Of a stretch of 17,175 nucleotides of DNA, positions 1-7,181 are shown piece by piece. Numbering within the stretch: position 1 is the first letter of the stretch; the number at the start of each line of letters is the position of its first letter. Origin of the DNA: Bacteriovoracaceae bacterium UBA7317 (lineage in GTDB: Bacteria; Bdellovibrionota; Bacteriovoracia; Bacteriovoracales; Bacteriovoracaceae); contig DKQD01000038.1 of assembly GCA_002474345.1 (NCBI GenBank), positions 1 to 17,175 of the forward strand, written 5' to 3'. The notes under the pieces were generated by a model that saw nothing but the letters and a program-made list of their open reading frames with translations, searched no databases and was not told the DNA's origin. A program made the translations under genes and the position numbers.

Positions 1-179
1 CTGTCATAAGCTTTCTTAACATTAATCTCTTCTAAACCGTGGTCGGTTAGAAGGACAGAGCCAAATTCCTTAAGGCCATAGAAAAGTTGATCTATGAACT
101 CTTTCTTCTCTTCAGGAGTACCATTTTTGAAACTCAATAAACTTACTTTAGGAGGGTGTCTAAGAATTTCAATGCTCAT
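1..179 (-). CDS. N-terminus of a probable 2OG-Fe(II) (isopenicillin N synthase-like) oxygenase, partial
   Basis: Only the first 59 codons lie in the window; the gene runs off the left edge. The start ATG has a GGAG ribosome binding site 7 bases upstream. The visible protein opens with a short beta-like segment and then GTPEEKKEFIDQLFYGLKEF followed by GSVLLTDHGL. This matches the N-terminal domain (DIOX_N type) of non-haem iron 2-oxoglutarate-dependent oxygenases, where an 'x-F-G-F-F-x-x-x-x-H-G' helix-strand unit precedes the double-stranded beta helix. The iron-binding HxD...H residues would lie outside the window, so activity cannot be judged and the substrate is unknown. A nearby promoter candidate suggests the gene is transcribed on its own. 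The main uncertainty is the short length seen. Confidence 0.6.
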   Translation of the reverse strand, partial: MSIEILRHPPKVSLLSFKNGTPEEKKEFIDQLFYGLKEFGSVLLTDHGLEEINVKKAYD

Positions 180-218
180 GTTTTTTCTCCAAAGGGCCAA
201 TTTTAGGCGCCATCATGG

Positions 219-247
219 TTTAAAGCTCTTAATGTTTTCTGACTCAA
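219..247 (-). promoter_or_regulatory. candidate sigma70-type promoter for the oxygenase gene
   Basis: On the minus strand TTGAGT (-35, 4 of 6) and TTTAAA (-10, 4 of 6) are separated by 17 bases, leaving roughly a 30-base leader before the start codon. The match is modest in AT-rich DNA, so this is a weak call. Confidence 0.3.
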
Positions 248-438
248 TGTTTTAGTGAGTTATAACAAAAAAATGTGATGGTCTTTAGAGAAAATAGTGT
301 TTTACCGGAATTAGGCTAAACAGGTGTAATTTTTATAACCCTTTTTATAAACAACTTTTATGAATTAAGAAAAAAACAAAAAAAAGGACCAGAGAAAAAA
401 ATAGAATTTATTTAATTAATCAACCGAATAAAAAATGA

Positions 439-467
439 TTGACGGCAGCGAAGGTTGATTTTATGAA
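439..467 (+). promoter_or_regulatory. sigma70-type promoter for the small secreted peptide gene
   Basis: TTGACG (-35, 5 of 6) is followed after exactly 17 bases by TATGAA (-10, 4 of 6). Transcription would start near 474, giving a leader of about 27 bases that carries the AAGGAG ribosome binding site at 488-493. The combination of spacing, strong Shine-Dalgarno and downstream terminator suggests a monocistronic, well expressed gene. Confidence 0.5.
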
Positions 468-500
468 AGAACTCTCAAAAAGATTTTAAGGAGTTTAAGT

Positions 501-644
501 ATGTTTAAGAAAATTGCAATGTTGTTTTTTGTTTTATCTTTTTCTTTTTCTTTTAATTCATTAGTTGCAAAAGAAAATGGACAAGACAGTACTTGTCAAG
601 GCCACCCAACATGTGAAGAAGGTGACTTCGGTCCATCTAATTAG
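501..644 (+). CDS. small secreted two-cysteine peptide (47 aa)
   Basis: Short gene of 47 codons with a very good ribosome binding site (AAGGAG, 7 bases before ATG). Residues 1-23 form a classical signal peptide: MFKK, a Phe/Leu/Ser hydrophobic core, then LVA before a likely cleavage site. The predicted mature part is only about 24 residues and contains Cys32 and Cys38 in a C-x5-C arrangement (CQGHPTC), followed by an acidic, Gly/Pro-containing tail ending GPSN. It has its own promoter candidate upstream and a terminator hairpin downstream, which together argue that it is a real, independently expressed gene. I do not recognise a family. The pair of Cys could form a disulphide in the periplasm or outside the cell, or bind a metal; both are guesses. 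There is no lipobox, so it is not an obvious lipoprotein. Confidence 0.7.
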   Translation: MFKKIAMLFFVLSFSFSFNSLVAKENGQDSTCQGHPTCEEGDFGPSN

Positions 645-662
645 TTTTTCTTTTTAAAGCCA

Positions 663-694
663 CCCTCACTTTCATTTTTCGAAGAAAATGAGGG
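663..694 (+). terminator. intrinsic terminator between convergent genes
   Basis: CCCTCA at 663-668 pairs with TGAGGG at 689-694, and the stem continues with TTTC/GAAA after one C/A mismatch, closing a loop of about 10 bases. A T-rich tail (AAGCTTTTCTTTT) follows on the plus strand. It sits 18 bases after the small peptide stop and 16 bases beyond the end of the convergent gene, so it may serve both, though the tail is better in the plus direction. Confidence 0.6.
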
Positions 695-710
695 AAGCTT
701 TTCTTTTAAG

Positions 711-1166
711 TTAATTATTTAAAGATTCTTTCTTTGGTCCCATAAACTTTAAATCGTTACAGCTGAGGACTTCTCTTTTTGAAGGGTCTCGCCAATTATC
801 CTGAATGTATTGAAATGAACCAGGCCCTTTTTTGTCCGGTCTGTGGATCATGTGAAGGATAAAAGCATTAGCTCCGACTTTTGTTGATACCGTCTGTGCT
901 AAGATATCGTGGTTAAAAAAGACTCTTTCCTTTTCGATCATATAAGTAGGCGGGTGGACAAGCGTAAAATGAGATTTTGCAAGTTCAAAATAAACTTCAA
1001 CTCTCTCGTTGAGAGGGTGTTTAAAATTATCTGTATACCATTTTTCTTTAATTTCAACTTCACACTTTTCATTATCTGTTGTTTGACCTTGATAAATTCC
1101 CATTTTTACATGGGCCAAACTTTGAAAAGAAAAAAGAGTAAAAAAGACTGCTAGATACTTAATCAT
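711..1166 (-). CDS. small secreted protein of unknown function (151 aa)
   Basis: The start is placed at the internal ATG at 1166 because a GGAG ribosome binding site lies 8 bases upstream of it, and because it puts a clean signal peptide at the N-terminus (MIKYLAVFFTLFSFQSLA, then HVKMGIY). An in-frame start nine codons earlier lacks such a site. The mature protein is about 133 residues with two Cys, one in KCEVE and one in LSCNDL near the C-terminus, suitable for one disulphide. The central part alternates hydrophobic and polar residues (VEVYFELAKSHFTLVH), suggesting beta structure. I recognise no family or catalytic motif. A promoter candidate lies just upstream and a terminator hairpin just downstream, so it is probably transcribed alone. 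Confidence 0.65.
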   Translation of the reverse strand: MIKYLAVFFTLFSFQSLAHVKMGIYQGQTTDNEKCEVEIKEKWYTDNFKHPLNERVEVYFELAKSHFTLVHPPTYMIEKERVFFNHDILAQTVSTKVGANAFILHMIHRPDKKGPGSFQYIQDNWRDPSKREVLSCNDLKFMGPKKESLNN

Positions 1167-1208
1167 TGATAACTCCAATTTAAAAAAATTCAAAAATCAA
1201 AGGATAAG

Positions 1209-1237
1209 ATGCTAAAATAGGAGTCATCATATTTCAA
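1209..1237 (-). promoter_or_regulatory. candidate promoter for the 151-aa secreted protein gene
   Basis: On the minus strand TTGAAA (-35, 5 of 6), a 17-base spacer and TAGCAT (-10, 4 of 6). The implied leader of about 35 bases contains the GGAG site used for the chosen start. Confidence 0.42.
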
Positions 1238-1281
1238 CAAAACTTTTAAATGCAAAGCGACCCAAAAAATAAAAAAAAAGT

Positions 1282-1485
1282 TTAAATACCTTTTGCTTTT
1301 TCCCATAATTTCTCAATTTCAAGTCCTATAGATTTTCCAATCCTAAACCTTGTCGCTTTTTCTATGCCTTCTTTTTGAATGATTAAGTGAAAGAGTTTCA
1401 ATTCTAAAATAGAGATGTAATCCTTGGCAGACGAGAAATGCCTTGGGTTTAAACCCGTCTCTGGGATAAGTTTCAAAATATCCAT
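1282..1485 (-). CDS. small hypothetical protein (67 aa), cytoplasmic, mostly helical
   Basis: A 67-codon gene with a good GGGAG site 5 bases before the ATG. The product has no signal peptide and no Cys. After a short N-terminal part with Pro and Gly (IPETGLNPRHF) it is likely two or three amphipathic helices (AKDYISILELKLFHLIIQ and a basic-acidic C-terminal helix ending in EKLWEKAKG). I recognise no family. Right after the stop codon the transcript has a long U-rich run (CTTTTTTTTTATTTTTT on the minus strand), which could help termination although only a weak AAAAG/CTTTT stem precedes it. Its promoter region faces away from the paralogue pair that starts at 1735. Confidence 0.5.
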   Translation of the reverse strand: MDILKLIPETGLNPRHFSSAKDYISILELKLFHLIIQKEGIEKATRFRIGKSIGLEIEKLWEKAKGI

Positions 1486-1597
1486 AAAACTCCCTTTCTT
1501 TTAAAATCAAAAAAATTTTAGAACTCTTTAAATATTTTTGAAAATGCCCAGAGCGAAAGAAAATAGAAAAAAGTGTAATTTTACCGAAAATATTTTT

Positions 1598-1626
1598 TTT
1601 ATGACCAATTTTAAGCTTAGGGTCAA
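1598..1626 (-). promoter_or_regulatory. candidate promoter for the 67-aa protein gene
   Basis: On the minus strand TTGACC (-35, 5 of 6), a 17-base spacer and CATAAA (-10, 4 of 6). It would give a leader of about 105 bases, longer than for the neighbouring genes, so the call is tentative. Confidence 0.33.
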
Positions 1627-1734
1627 GTTTTTTAATTGAGTCGAAGAGGCCAACAAATTCCCATACAAAAATAAAAAGTTAAAAGAGGTTATCATTATAG
1701 AGGCATATAACTTAAAAGCTTTTTAGGGGTGTTT

Positions 1735-3756
1735 ATGAATAAGTTTTCAAAACGGTTAGTGGTCCTTTTTGGTTTTTTTCTTTGCATTTTCCAAGCAGGC
1801 TTTTCTGAAGAGTGGATGCCTGATGGGATGATAGTTGATAAAAGAGGTAATGTAATTCATATGGTGGAAATGCCTGATGACTTTACTGGTCCAAAAAAGA
1901 CTTTGACTACTTTGGCGTACATGGCTGAACTCGAAAAGGGTCAAACAATAGTCAACCTCTCCAAATCGAAAGCTTTTGAAGTGAATGAGAATTTCAAAGA
2001 AAATGCTCCTCCCCCAAATGATGGGTCTGGTTTTCTTGTGACAAAGTATTTGAGAGTGGGGGATATGACTCTTCCAACTGATGTATTAGGAGGTGCGGGT
2101 ACAGTGAGTACAGGAGGTGTCTTTCCCCTTAGCGCTGGTCCTCAAATTGGAGTTATGATTAAGGCCGGAGGAGGAGTTATTGCAGACCTCCATGTAAAAA
2201 AATATGCAGACATTAAAAAATTACCAACTGTTGCTCTTGTTCCGCATAATATAAAGGCTCTTAATAAATATAAAATTGGCGATGCTCTCAGCTATGGTGT
2301 AACGGGCGGTCTTGGTCTTATGGTTGGGGCAGGTGCCGCTGCAGGAGGAAGGTTTGGTGTTGGAGCCTCTGTTAATGTTGGGCTTATTGCCGAAGGGACT
2401 TGGCTTTGCAACGTCAGAAAAACGGGGGTGTTTACCGTTCAAGCGCGTTATGTAAAGAGGAAGTTAAAAAGATTGATTGCTTATGGAAGCCTAAAGGTCG
2501 TCAAGACGATAGGGCAAGCAGAAGTCAATAAGTTTTGGGGTGATGGTGTTGGAACCTTTTTTGAGTTTAACCTATCAGATAAAGAGGGTTTGAAGGCCTA
2601 TAAGCGATTTTTGAGAGGTGATGTGACACATGCTCAAAAATTGGCCCTAAAAGTCAAAGCTGCTAAAGGTTTCACCTCAGTTTTTTCAAAAAAGAGTAAC
2701 CTTCGTAGAGGTTTAATGAAAACGCCCGTAAGGCCTTTGATGACATATGAGTCAAAAATTTCTGGGAATGAAGCAAAAGGAAAATTGGACATCCCCGTAT
2801 TGATTGGACTGAAAGCAAAAAGAGGGGAGAATATCGTTATAACAAAAACTAAAGTAGCAGACTCAGGACTCACCGTTAAAACTCATTTAGGAGTTTGGAA
2901 GGATGAAAGAGAAACGTTTGGTCTTTTGAAAAGAAATAACTATAGACTTGCCATGTTTGCGGGGAACTTTCAAAGAATATTTAAGCACACTCCAACAGGC
3001 GAGGTCCTCGTTCAAAATAGGTATGGAGGAAACTACAAGTATCAATACCACTCTGAGAAGTTGATGGAAGGGGAGCTTGAGGAAGAAATTATTAATCTTG
3101 CTTCAAGGGTTGGGTTTAAAGAAAAGTTGAGCCAGTTAAAAATAAACCAAGCTGCCGTCAATATTAGACAGTATTTAGAATGGAAGGGGAAAGAAGTCAG
3201 CTTAAAAGGAAAAAAGATTGCTTTAGGTCCAAAGAGTAAGAAAAAAACTTTGGGGAGTACCAAAATATCAGCAGATCTCATGATTGGTATGACTGCTGTT
3301 AAGCAACTTATTTATAAGGCGATTAGCAACGGAAGAAACTGGGAAAGGCAAGCTGAGACCAGGGCCAAAAAGTGGTTTTCTAATGATAAAAACAAAAGGT
3401 GGGAGCTTTGTACCGTTTTATTAAAAAACTGGAGTACCAAGCTAGGAAGAAAGTTTTGCGAAGTCAAAGTTTTAAAAAATTCCAGAGATGGAATGAACTT
3501 GGCTTATAAATCGTTAGTTCGTATGCAAAAAAATATTGCTGATCATGACTATAAAGGATTCTCTAAAAACTTTTCTAAATTTGGAAAGGGAATGACTACG
3601 AACCAATTTACATTCAACACAATACTTAGCCAGGCCACTGAAGGAGATGTTCATTTTATTATTCAATGGGAAGGAGAGCGTATTCCAAAGGGAGAATTAG
3701 TTTTAATTAATTCAAAAAAGTTCAAGTATAATGGGCTAAGAAGGGTTAGAAAGTAA
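1735..3756 (+). CDS. large secreted protein, first of two tandem paralogues (673 aa, unknown family)
   Basis: The ATG at 1735 is chosen over an in-frame GTG two codons earlier because AGGGG at 1725-1729 is then 5 bases away. A signal peptide spans about residues 1-24 (hydrophobic core VVLFGFFLCIFQAGFS). Visible elements are: WMPDGMIVDKRGNV just after cleavage; ENAPPPNDGSGFLV (89-102); KKYADIKKLP (155-164); a Gly-rich hydrophobic stretch (about 187-222) ending in GTWLC; a basic stretch (ARYVKRKLKRLI); FEFNLSD (276-282); RYGGNYKYQYH; NKRWELC; and a C-terminal GERIPKGELVLI. The mature chain has exactly three Cys (225, 559, 575), all at positions shared with the next gene. The protein is rich in Lys/Arg. 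I recognise no catalytic motif or named family. The Gly-rich stretch could insert in a membrane or form beta hairpins, which is inference. It is cotranscribed in all likelihood with its paralogue 26 bases downstream. Confidence 0.72.
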   Translation: MNKFSKRLVVLFGFFLCIFQAGFSEEWMPDGMIVDKRGNVIHMVEMPDDFTGPKKTLTTLAYMAELEKGQTIVNLSKSKAFEVNENFKENAPPPNDGSGFLVTKYLRVGDMTLPTDVLGGAGTVSTGGVFPLSAGPQIGVMIKAGGGVIADLHVKKYADIKKLPTVALVPHNIKALNKYKIGDALSYGVTGGLGLMVGAGAAAGGRFGVGASVNVGLIAEGTWLCNVRKTGVFTVQARYVKRKLKRLIAYGSLKVVKTIGQAEVNKFWGDGVGTFFEFNLSDKEGLKAYKRFLRGDVTHAQKLALKVKAAKGFTSVFSKKSNLRRGLMKTPVRPLMTYESKISGNEAKGKLDIPVLIGLKAKRGENIVITKTKVADSGLTVKTHLGVWKDERETFGLLKRNNYRLAMFAGNFQRIFKHTPTGEVLVQNRYGGNYKYQYHSEKLMEGELEEEIINLASRVGFKEKLSQLKINQAAVNIRQYLEWKGKEVSLKGKKIALGPKSKKKTLGSTKISADLMIGMTAVKQLIYKAISNGRNWERQAETRAKKWFSNDKNKRWELCTVLLKNWSTKLGRKFCEVKVLKNSRDGMNLAYKSLVRMQKNIADHDYKGFSKNFSKFGKGMTTNQFTFNTILSQATEGDVHFIIQWEGERIPKGELVLINSKKFKYNGLRRVRK

Positions 3757-3782
3757 ACGTTTTAAATTTTAGGTTTTAGAAA

Positions 3783-5813
3783 ATGAGAAGCTTCTTACTT
3801 TTTTTCTCAATAAATTTATTCTTGTTAAAGGGTCTGATGGGACAAACTGTCGGACCCTCGATAAGAAATGCGAAAGACTGGATGCCTAATGGGGTTTTGG
3901 TTGATAAGTTAGGAAATGTTTCCTACAACATTGGCCGTTTTGATCAATCCCGGACTCCTGATAATATGGCCAAAAACTTTACCTTTCATGGAGAAGTCAG
4001 GCGTAAAACTCAGATTGTGAATTTGAGTAAGAAAGAAGTCTTTATATTAGACCCTAACCAAGCCGAAAATGCTCCTCCTCCAAACGATGGCTCTGGCTTT
4101 TTAGTTTCAAAAGAATTTAGGTTAGGGGATTGGGGTTTTGGTCTTTCAGAAGATATAAAAATTTGGGGAGATGTAGAGAAACAATTTTTTAAGATTGATT
4201 ACGGGACGGGGCCTTTTGCAGGTATGTCATTTGAAATAGGTGCAGGCCTTATGGGAACCCTCTTTGTTAAAAAATACAGTGACATTAAAAAGCTTCCCAA
4301 AATAATTACCTTACCAACCTCCATCAAGGCCTTAAATAAGTTTAAAGTAGGAGATCGGATTTCCTATTATATAAATGGAGGGATAGGGGTCGCTGCAGGC
4401 TTTGGAGTGGGGGTCAGTATCCTTCCTTTAATTGGAGCCTCTTTTGGGCCCGATGCAAGGCTTATTCTTTCTGGTACCTGGTATTGCGAAATACAAAAAA
4501 CAGGCTTGACGACAGTTTCTGTCCGCTACACGAAAAGAAAATTGAAAAAAGTAATCGCTCAAATAGGACTTTCAGTTATTCAGGAAATCAATGCATTGAA
4601 ATTTAAAAAAATGAGTGGTCTTGATAAAGGTATCTTTTATGAGTTTAACCTCGCAGACACTCAAGGTCGGGAGGCCTTCAAATGGTTTTTGATGGGAAAC
4701 ACAGCTAAAGCTTCTAAACTTGCTCATAAGCTTAAAGCAGCGAAGGCCTTTGCTCTTTCAGGTGTTACAACAAGAAAAATGGCCGGAAGGATTATGAAGA
4801 GCGCTGTGAGGCCACTAGATTTTTCCAAAATGAAAGTTAAGTTAAAGGAAAAATCAGTTCTTTTTTCTATACCAGGCATCGCATCTATGAAGATGAAAAA
4901 GATTAAAAGCCGGGTGGCAAGTGATTATAGGCCAATAAATGATGATTCAACTCTTCAAACGACTCTAGGTATCTATGGTTTTGAACGGGAAATCTATGGT
5001 TGGAGGGATGGAAATAGAAATCAGTTAAGTCTTTTTATAGGGAGCCTTCAAAATATAAAGAAAGTGAACCTCGATGGTACTATAACTTTGACAAGAAGGT
5101 ATGCCGGTAACTTTAAGTATGAGCATCACGCTTATAAGTTAAAGGAAGGAGATCTTGAAAGAGAATTAATGTATGTGATGAATGAAATTGGCCAGAAAGA
5201 AAAAATTCTTAATTTAAAAATTCCTCAGGTCCCTGTTAACCTAAGAAAATATCTAAAAATTGGAAATAAAAAAGTTCCTTTAGGTTTAAAGCCTAAGAGG
5301 AAAACTCTAGGTTATGCCGCCTTATCAGTTGACTTGATAATGAGTATGAGCGCTATCGATAATCTTAAATCCCAGGCTTTATTTGGAAAAGCCAATGGAT
5401 GGAAGAAGATAGGAGATAAGCTCGTAAATAACTGGTTTTCAAATAAGAAAAATAAAAGATGGGAAATTTGCACAACGCTATTTAAAGGTAAAAAAAGCGT
5501 TATGGGAAGAAAAATATGCATTGGGCATATTTTAAGAAAAACTAAGAGGGGCTTAAAGTTAGCAAAGGAATCTCTTATAAGAATGCAAAAGGCCTTGGCG
5601 GATATGAATGACTCAGAGTTTGCAAAGCAATTTTCTTTTTTTGGAAAAGGACTTATGACTAACCAATTCACTCTCACAACTCTACTTAAGTCTTTAACTT
5701 ATGGTGATGTCCACCTTGTTTTAAGCTATAAGGGTGAAAGGATTCCAAAGGGAGAGCTTGTCTTGATTCAATCAAAGAAGAGGAAGTTTAAAGGAATCAG
5801 GGTTATCGATTAA
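3783..5813 (+). CDS. large secreted protein, second tandem paralogue (676 aa, unknown family)
   Basis: This gene starts 26 bases after the previous one and its product aligns with it nearly end to end, so the pair arose by duplication. The N-terminal signal peptide is MRSFLLFFSINLFLLKGLMG. Shared blocks include DWMPNGVLVDKLGNV, ENAPPPNDGSGFLV, KKYSDIKKLP, SIKALNKFKVGD, a Gly-rich hydrophobic stretch ending in GTWYC, RYTKRKLKKVIA, FYEFNLAD, RYAGNFKYEHH, NKRWEIC, FFGKGLMTNQFT and GERIPKGELVLI. Exactly three Cys occur (235, 563, 579), each aligned with one of the first copy. The ribosome binding site is weak (AGG about 10 bases upstream), so translation may be coupled to the first gene. The segment between the ENAPPP block and the KKYSDIKKLP block is the most divergent part. 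Function is not known; export to the periplasm or beyond is the only firm statement. It ends only 18 bases from the convergent barrel gene, with no clear terminator between. Confidence 0.72.
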   Translation: MRSFLLFFSINLFLLKGLMGQTVGPSIRNAKDWMPNGVLVDKLGNVSYNIGRFDQSRTPDNMAKNFTFHGEVRRKTQIVNLSKKEVFILDPNQAENAPPPNDGSGFLVSKEFRLGDWGFGLSEDIKIWGDVEKQFFKIDYGTGPFAGMSFEIGAGLMGTLFVKKYSDIKKLPKIITLPTSIKALNKFKVGDRISYYINGGIGVAAGFGVGVSILPLIGASFGPDARLILSGTWYCEIQKTGLTTVSVRYTKRKLKKVIAQIGLSVIQEINALKFKKMSGLDKGIFYEFNLADTQGREAFKWFLMGNTAKASKLAHKLKAAKAFALSGVTTRKMAGRIMKSAVRPLDFSKMKVKLKEKSVLFSIPGIASMKMKKIKSRVASDYRPINDDSTLQTTLGIYGFEREIYGWRDGNRNQLSLFIGSLQNIKKVNLDGTITLTRRYAGNFKYEHHAYKLKEGDLERELMYVMNEIGQKEKILNLKIPQVPVNLRKYLKIGNKKVPLGLKPKRKTLGYAALSVDLIMSMSAIDNLKSQALFGKANGWKKIGDKLVNNWFSNKKNKRWEICTTLFKGKKSVMGRKICIGHILRKTKRGLKLAKESLIRMQKALADMNDSEFAKQFSFFGKGLMTNQFTLTTLLKSLTYGDVHLVLSYKGERIPKGELVLIQSKKRKFKGIRVID

Positions 5814-5831
5814 CTACTTGTCTAATTTTAC

Positions 5832-7181
5832 TCAAAATAAATATTTGACCTCAAGACTTACTTGATCCATCCCGCTTAGCTGAGAAAGCATCGGGTTTGA
5901 ATCATTAGATTTTTGAATATCTATAAGCGTGCAACCAAGAGTTGTTTCTAAAGAGTCACTTATCCTATAAGAACTGCTTGCATTAAATGAAGGGTTTTTT
6001 AAGCTGTCATAAAAAGTTATTCCTGCGTTCAGCTTTAAGTCTTCATTTAAAAAGCTTTTACTCCAATTTATCAAGAGAAGATGAGACCATGTTTCAGTTT
6101 TAGAACCTGAAAACTCCAAAATCCAATTCCCCCAAAGGTTGTGGTTATAGTCAGCTCCACCCATTAATGAAATGACATCTTTTTTCATAGAGGTAGGAAT
6201 TTGTTGTCCAAAAAACTGAGCATAGGTTTGGGTAAGCTTTTCTTTTTCGTAGGCAGCTTCCGTTTTTAAAAGCATTTTCTTTAGAGCAATATCCATGGTG
6301 AATCCTAAGAAGAAATAGCGTTCATGCTTCTCTTCAAAAGAGAGATCAAAAGCATTGATAGTGTCAAGAACTGCTTCTCTATTATGAATTGAGGCAAAAA
6401 GAAGAGCCGTAGAACCCCAATCTGACTCATAATTAATCCTTAAAGCCGCCTCTGAATTTTGCTCTTTTTTTGAGAATTCATCTTTGTTTTTAACATTGTA
6501 GTTTTTAGGAATACCATAGGGGTGACCCTGCTCTGGATAGATATTATAAAGCGGGAAAGGGATGGCGTACAAACTAAACTCAATATTTTTTAAGTAAAAG
6601 TCCCACTCTAAAAGGAGTTGGCCGGTCCTCGACTTTTCGATATCGGTGAGTAAAAGAAGAGAATTATCTTTTGGTGTTAAAACATCTGTTACGACTAAGG
6701 CATCAGCTTTTCCCCAGACAACGATTTTTTTTCCAACATAAACTGTGTTTTTTCCGAACGACTTTTGTAAATAAAGTTCTCTGAGCCGACTTTTAGGAAG
6801 GTGTTTTTTTGAAAAGGTTTCACCATCTTTTTCAATTTTAAAGGCAAAGTTAAATTCACTATCGCCATCAAACTTAAGAAGAACAAGTGGGGCGTTAAGG
6901 CTTCCTTTAAGCTTTATGGAAGGCCCTAAGTAATTCCAACGGTTGGGAGATCCTATTTGCCTAGAAGATTTTAGCGTAATATTTCCATTAATATCAATTT
7001 TAAAAGAAGGTCTTTTATTTAAGCTTGGTGTTTTCTCCTCGCTTTCTTCATTTCCCTCAACTCCAAAATCAAACTCATCTTCGGAGGCAAAAGAGGTTGA
7101 TGAATGAGAAAGAAAGACCATAACAAATGCTAGGAGTGAATATATGCTTATTGTCTTTATGAAAGATGCTTGATTCTTCAT
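5832..7181 (-). CDS. predicted outer-membrane beta-barrel protein, DUF1302-like (449 aa)
   Basis: Last gene of a three-gene operon. Its ATG overlaps the stop of the preceding gene as TAATG, indicating translational coupling. Residues 1-32 form a signal peptide ending SFA, followed by an acidic linker. The body shows alternating hydrophobic/polar strands and the motif YVGKKIVVWGKADALVVTDVL (roughly 147-167) continuing to TPKD. This resembles the 'G-x-x-x-x-WG-x-A-D-x-x-x-x-D-x-L-x-P-x-D' signature of outer-membrane barrels of the DUF1302 type that are often encoded beside MMPL/RND pumps and LolA-like proteins. The chain ends KYLF, and a terminal Phe is typical of BAM-inserted barrels. Its likely role is the outer-membrane partner of the RND system. 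The family assignment rests on this motif and the context; the cargo cannot be read from the sequence. Confidence 0.6.
   Translation of the reverse strand: MKNQASFIKTISIYSLLAFVMVFLSHSSTSFASEDEFDFGVEGNEESEEKTPSLNKRPSFKIDINGNITLKSSRQIGSPNRWNYLGPSIKLKGSLNAPLVLLKFDGDSEFNFAFKIEKDGETFSKKHLPKSRLRELYLQKSFGKNTVYVGKKIVVWGKADALVVTDVLTPKDNSLLLLTDIEKSRTGQLLLEWDFYLKNIEFSLYAIPFPLYNIYPEQGHPYGIPKNYNVKNKDEFSKKEQNSEAALRINYESDWGSTALLFASIHNREAVLDTINAFDLSFEEKHERYFFLGFTMDIALKKMLLKTEAAYEKEKLTQTYAQFFGQQIPTSMKKDVISLMGGADYNHNLWGNWILEFSGSKTETWSHLLLINWSKSFLNEDLKLNAGITFYDSLKNPSFNASSSYRISDSLETTLGCTLIDIQKSNDSNPMLSQLSGMDQVSLEVKYLF

Larger units (their letters stand above)
180..500. other. divergent intergenic region, 321 bases
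   Basis: This stretch separates the divergent oxygenase and small-peptide genes. It holds one promoter candidate for each direction (219-247 minus, 439-467 plus) and an A-rich tract around 360-405. I see no coding potential, strong hairpin or RNA gene in the middle part. Confidence 0.6.

Noticed and set aside
909..1154. 81-codon plus-strand frame opposite the 151-aa secreted protein gene
   Set aside because: It is antisense to a gene with signal peptide, good ribosome binding site and promoter; its product is Phe/Lys-rich low complexity with no supported start.
1574..1587. GTAAAATTACA-like words near 1574 (minus) and 12177 (plus) as a shared regulatory motif
   Set aside because: Eleven AT-rich bases shared twice in AT-rich intergenic DNA are weak evidence; flanks differ and positions relative to genes do not match.
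5312..5677. 121-codon minus-strand frame within the second paralogue gene
   Set aside because: It lies opposite strongly conserved coding sequence (the NKRWEIC region) and has no start signal or recognisable product.
5814..5831. Terminator between the convergent second paralogue and barrel genes
   Set aside because: Only 18 bases separate the stops and I find no GC stem with T-tract; opposing transcription may simply run into each other.
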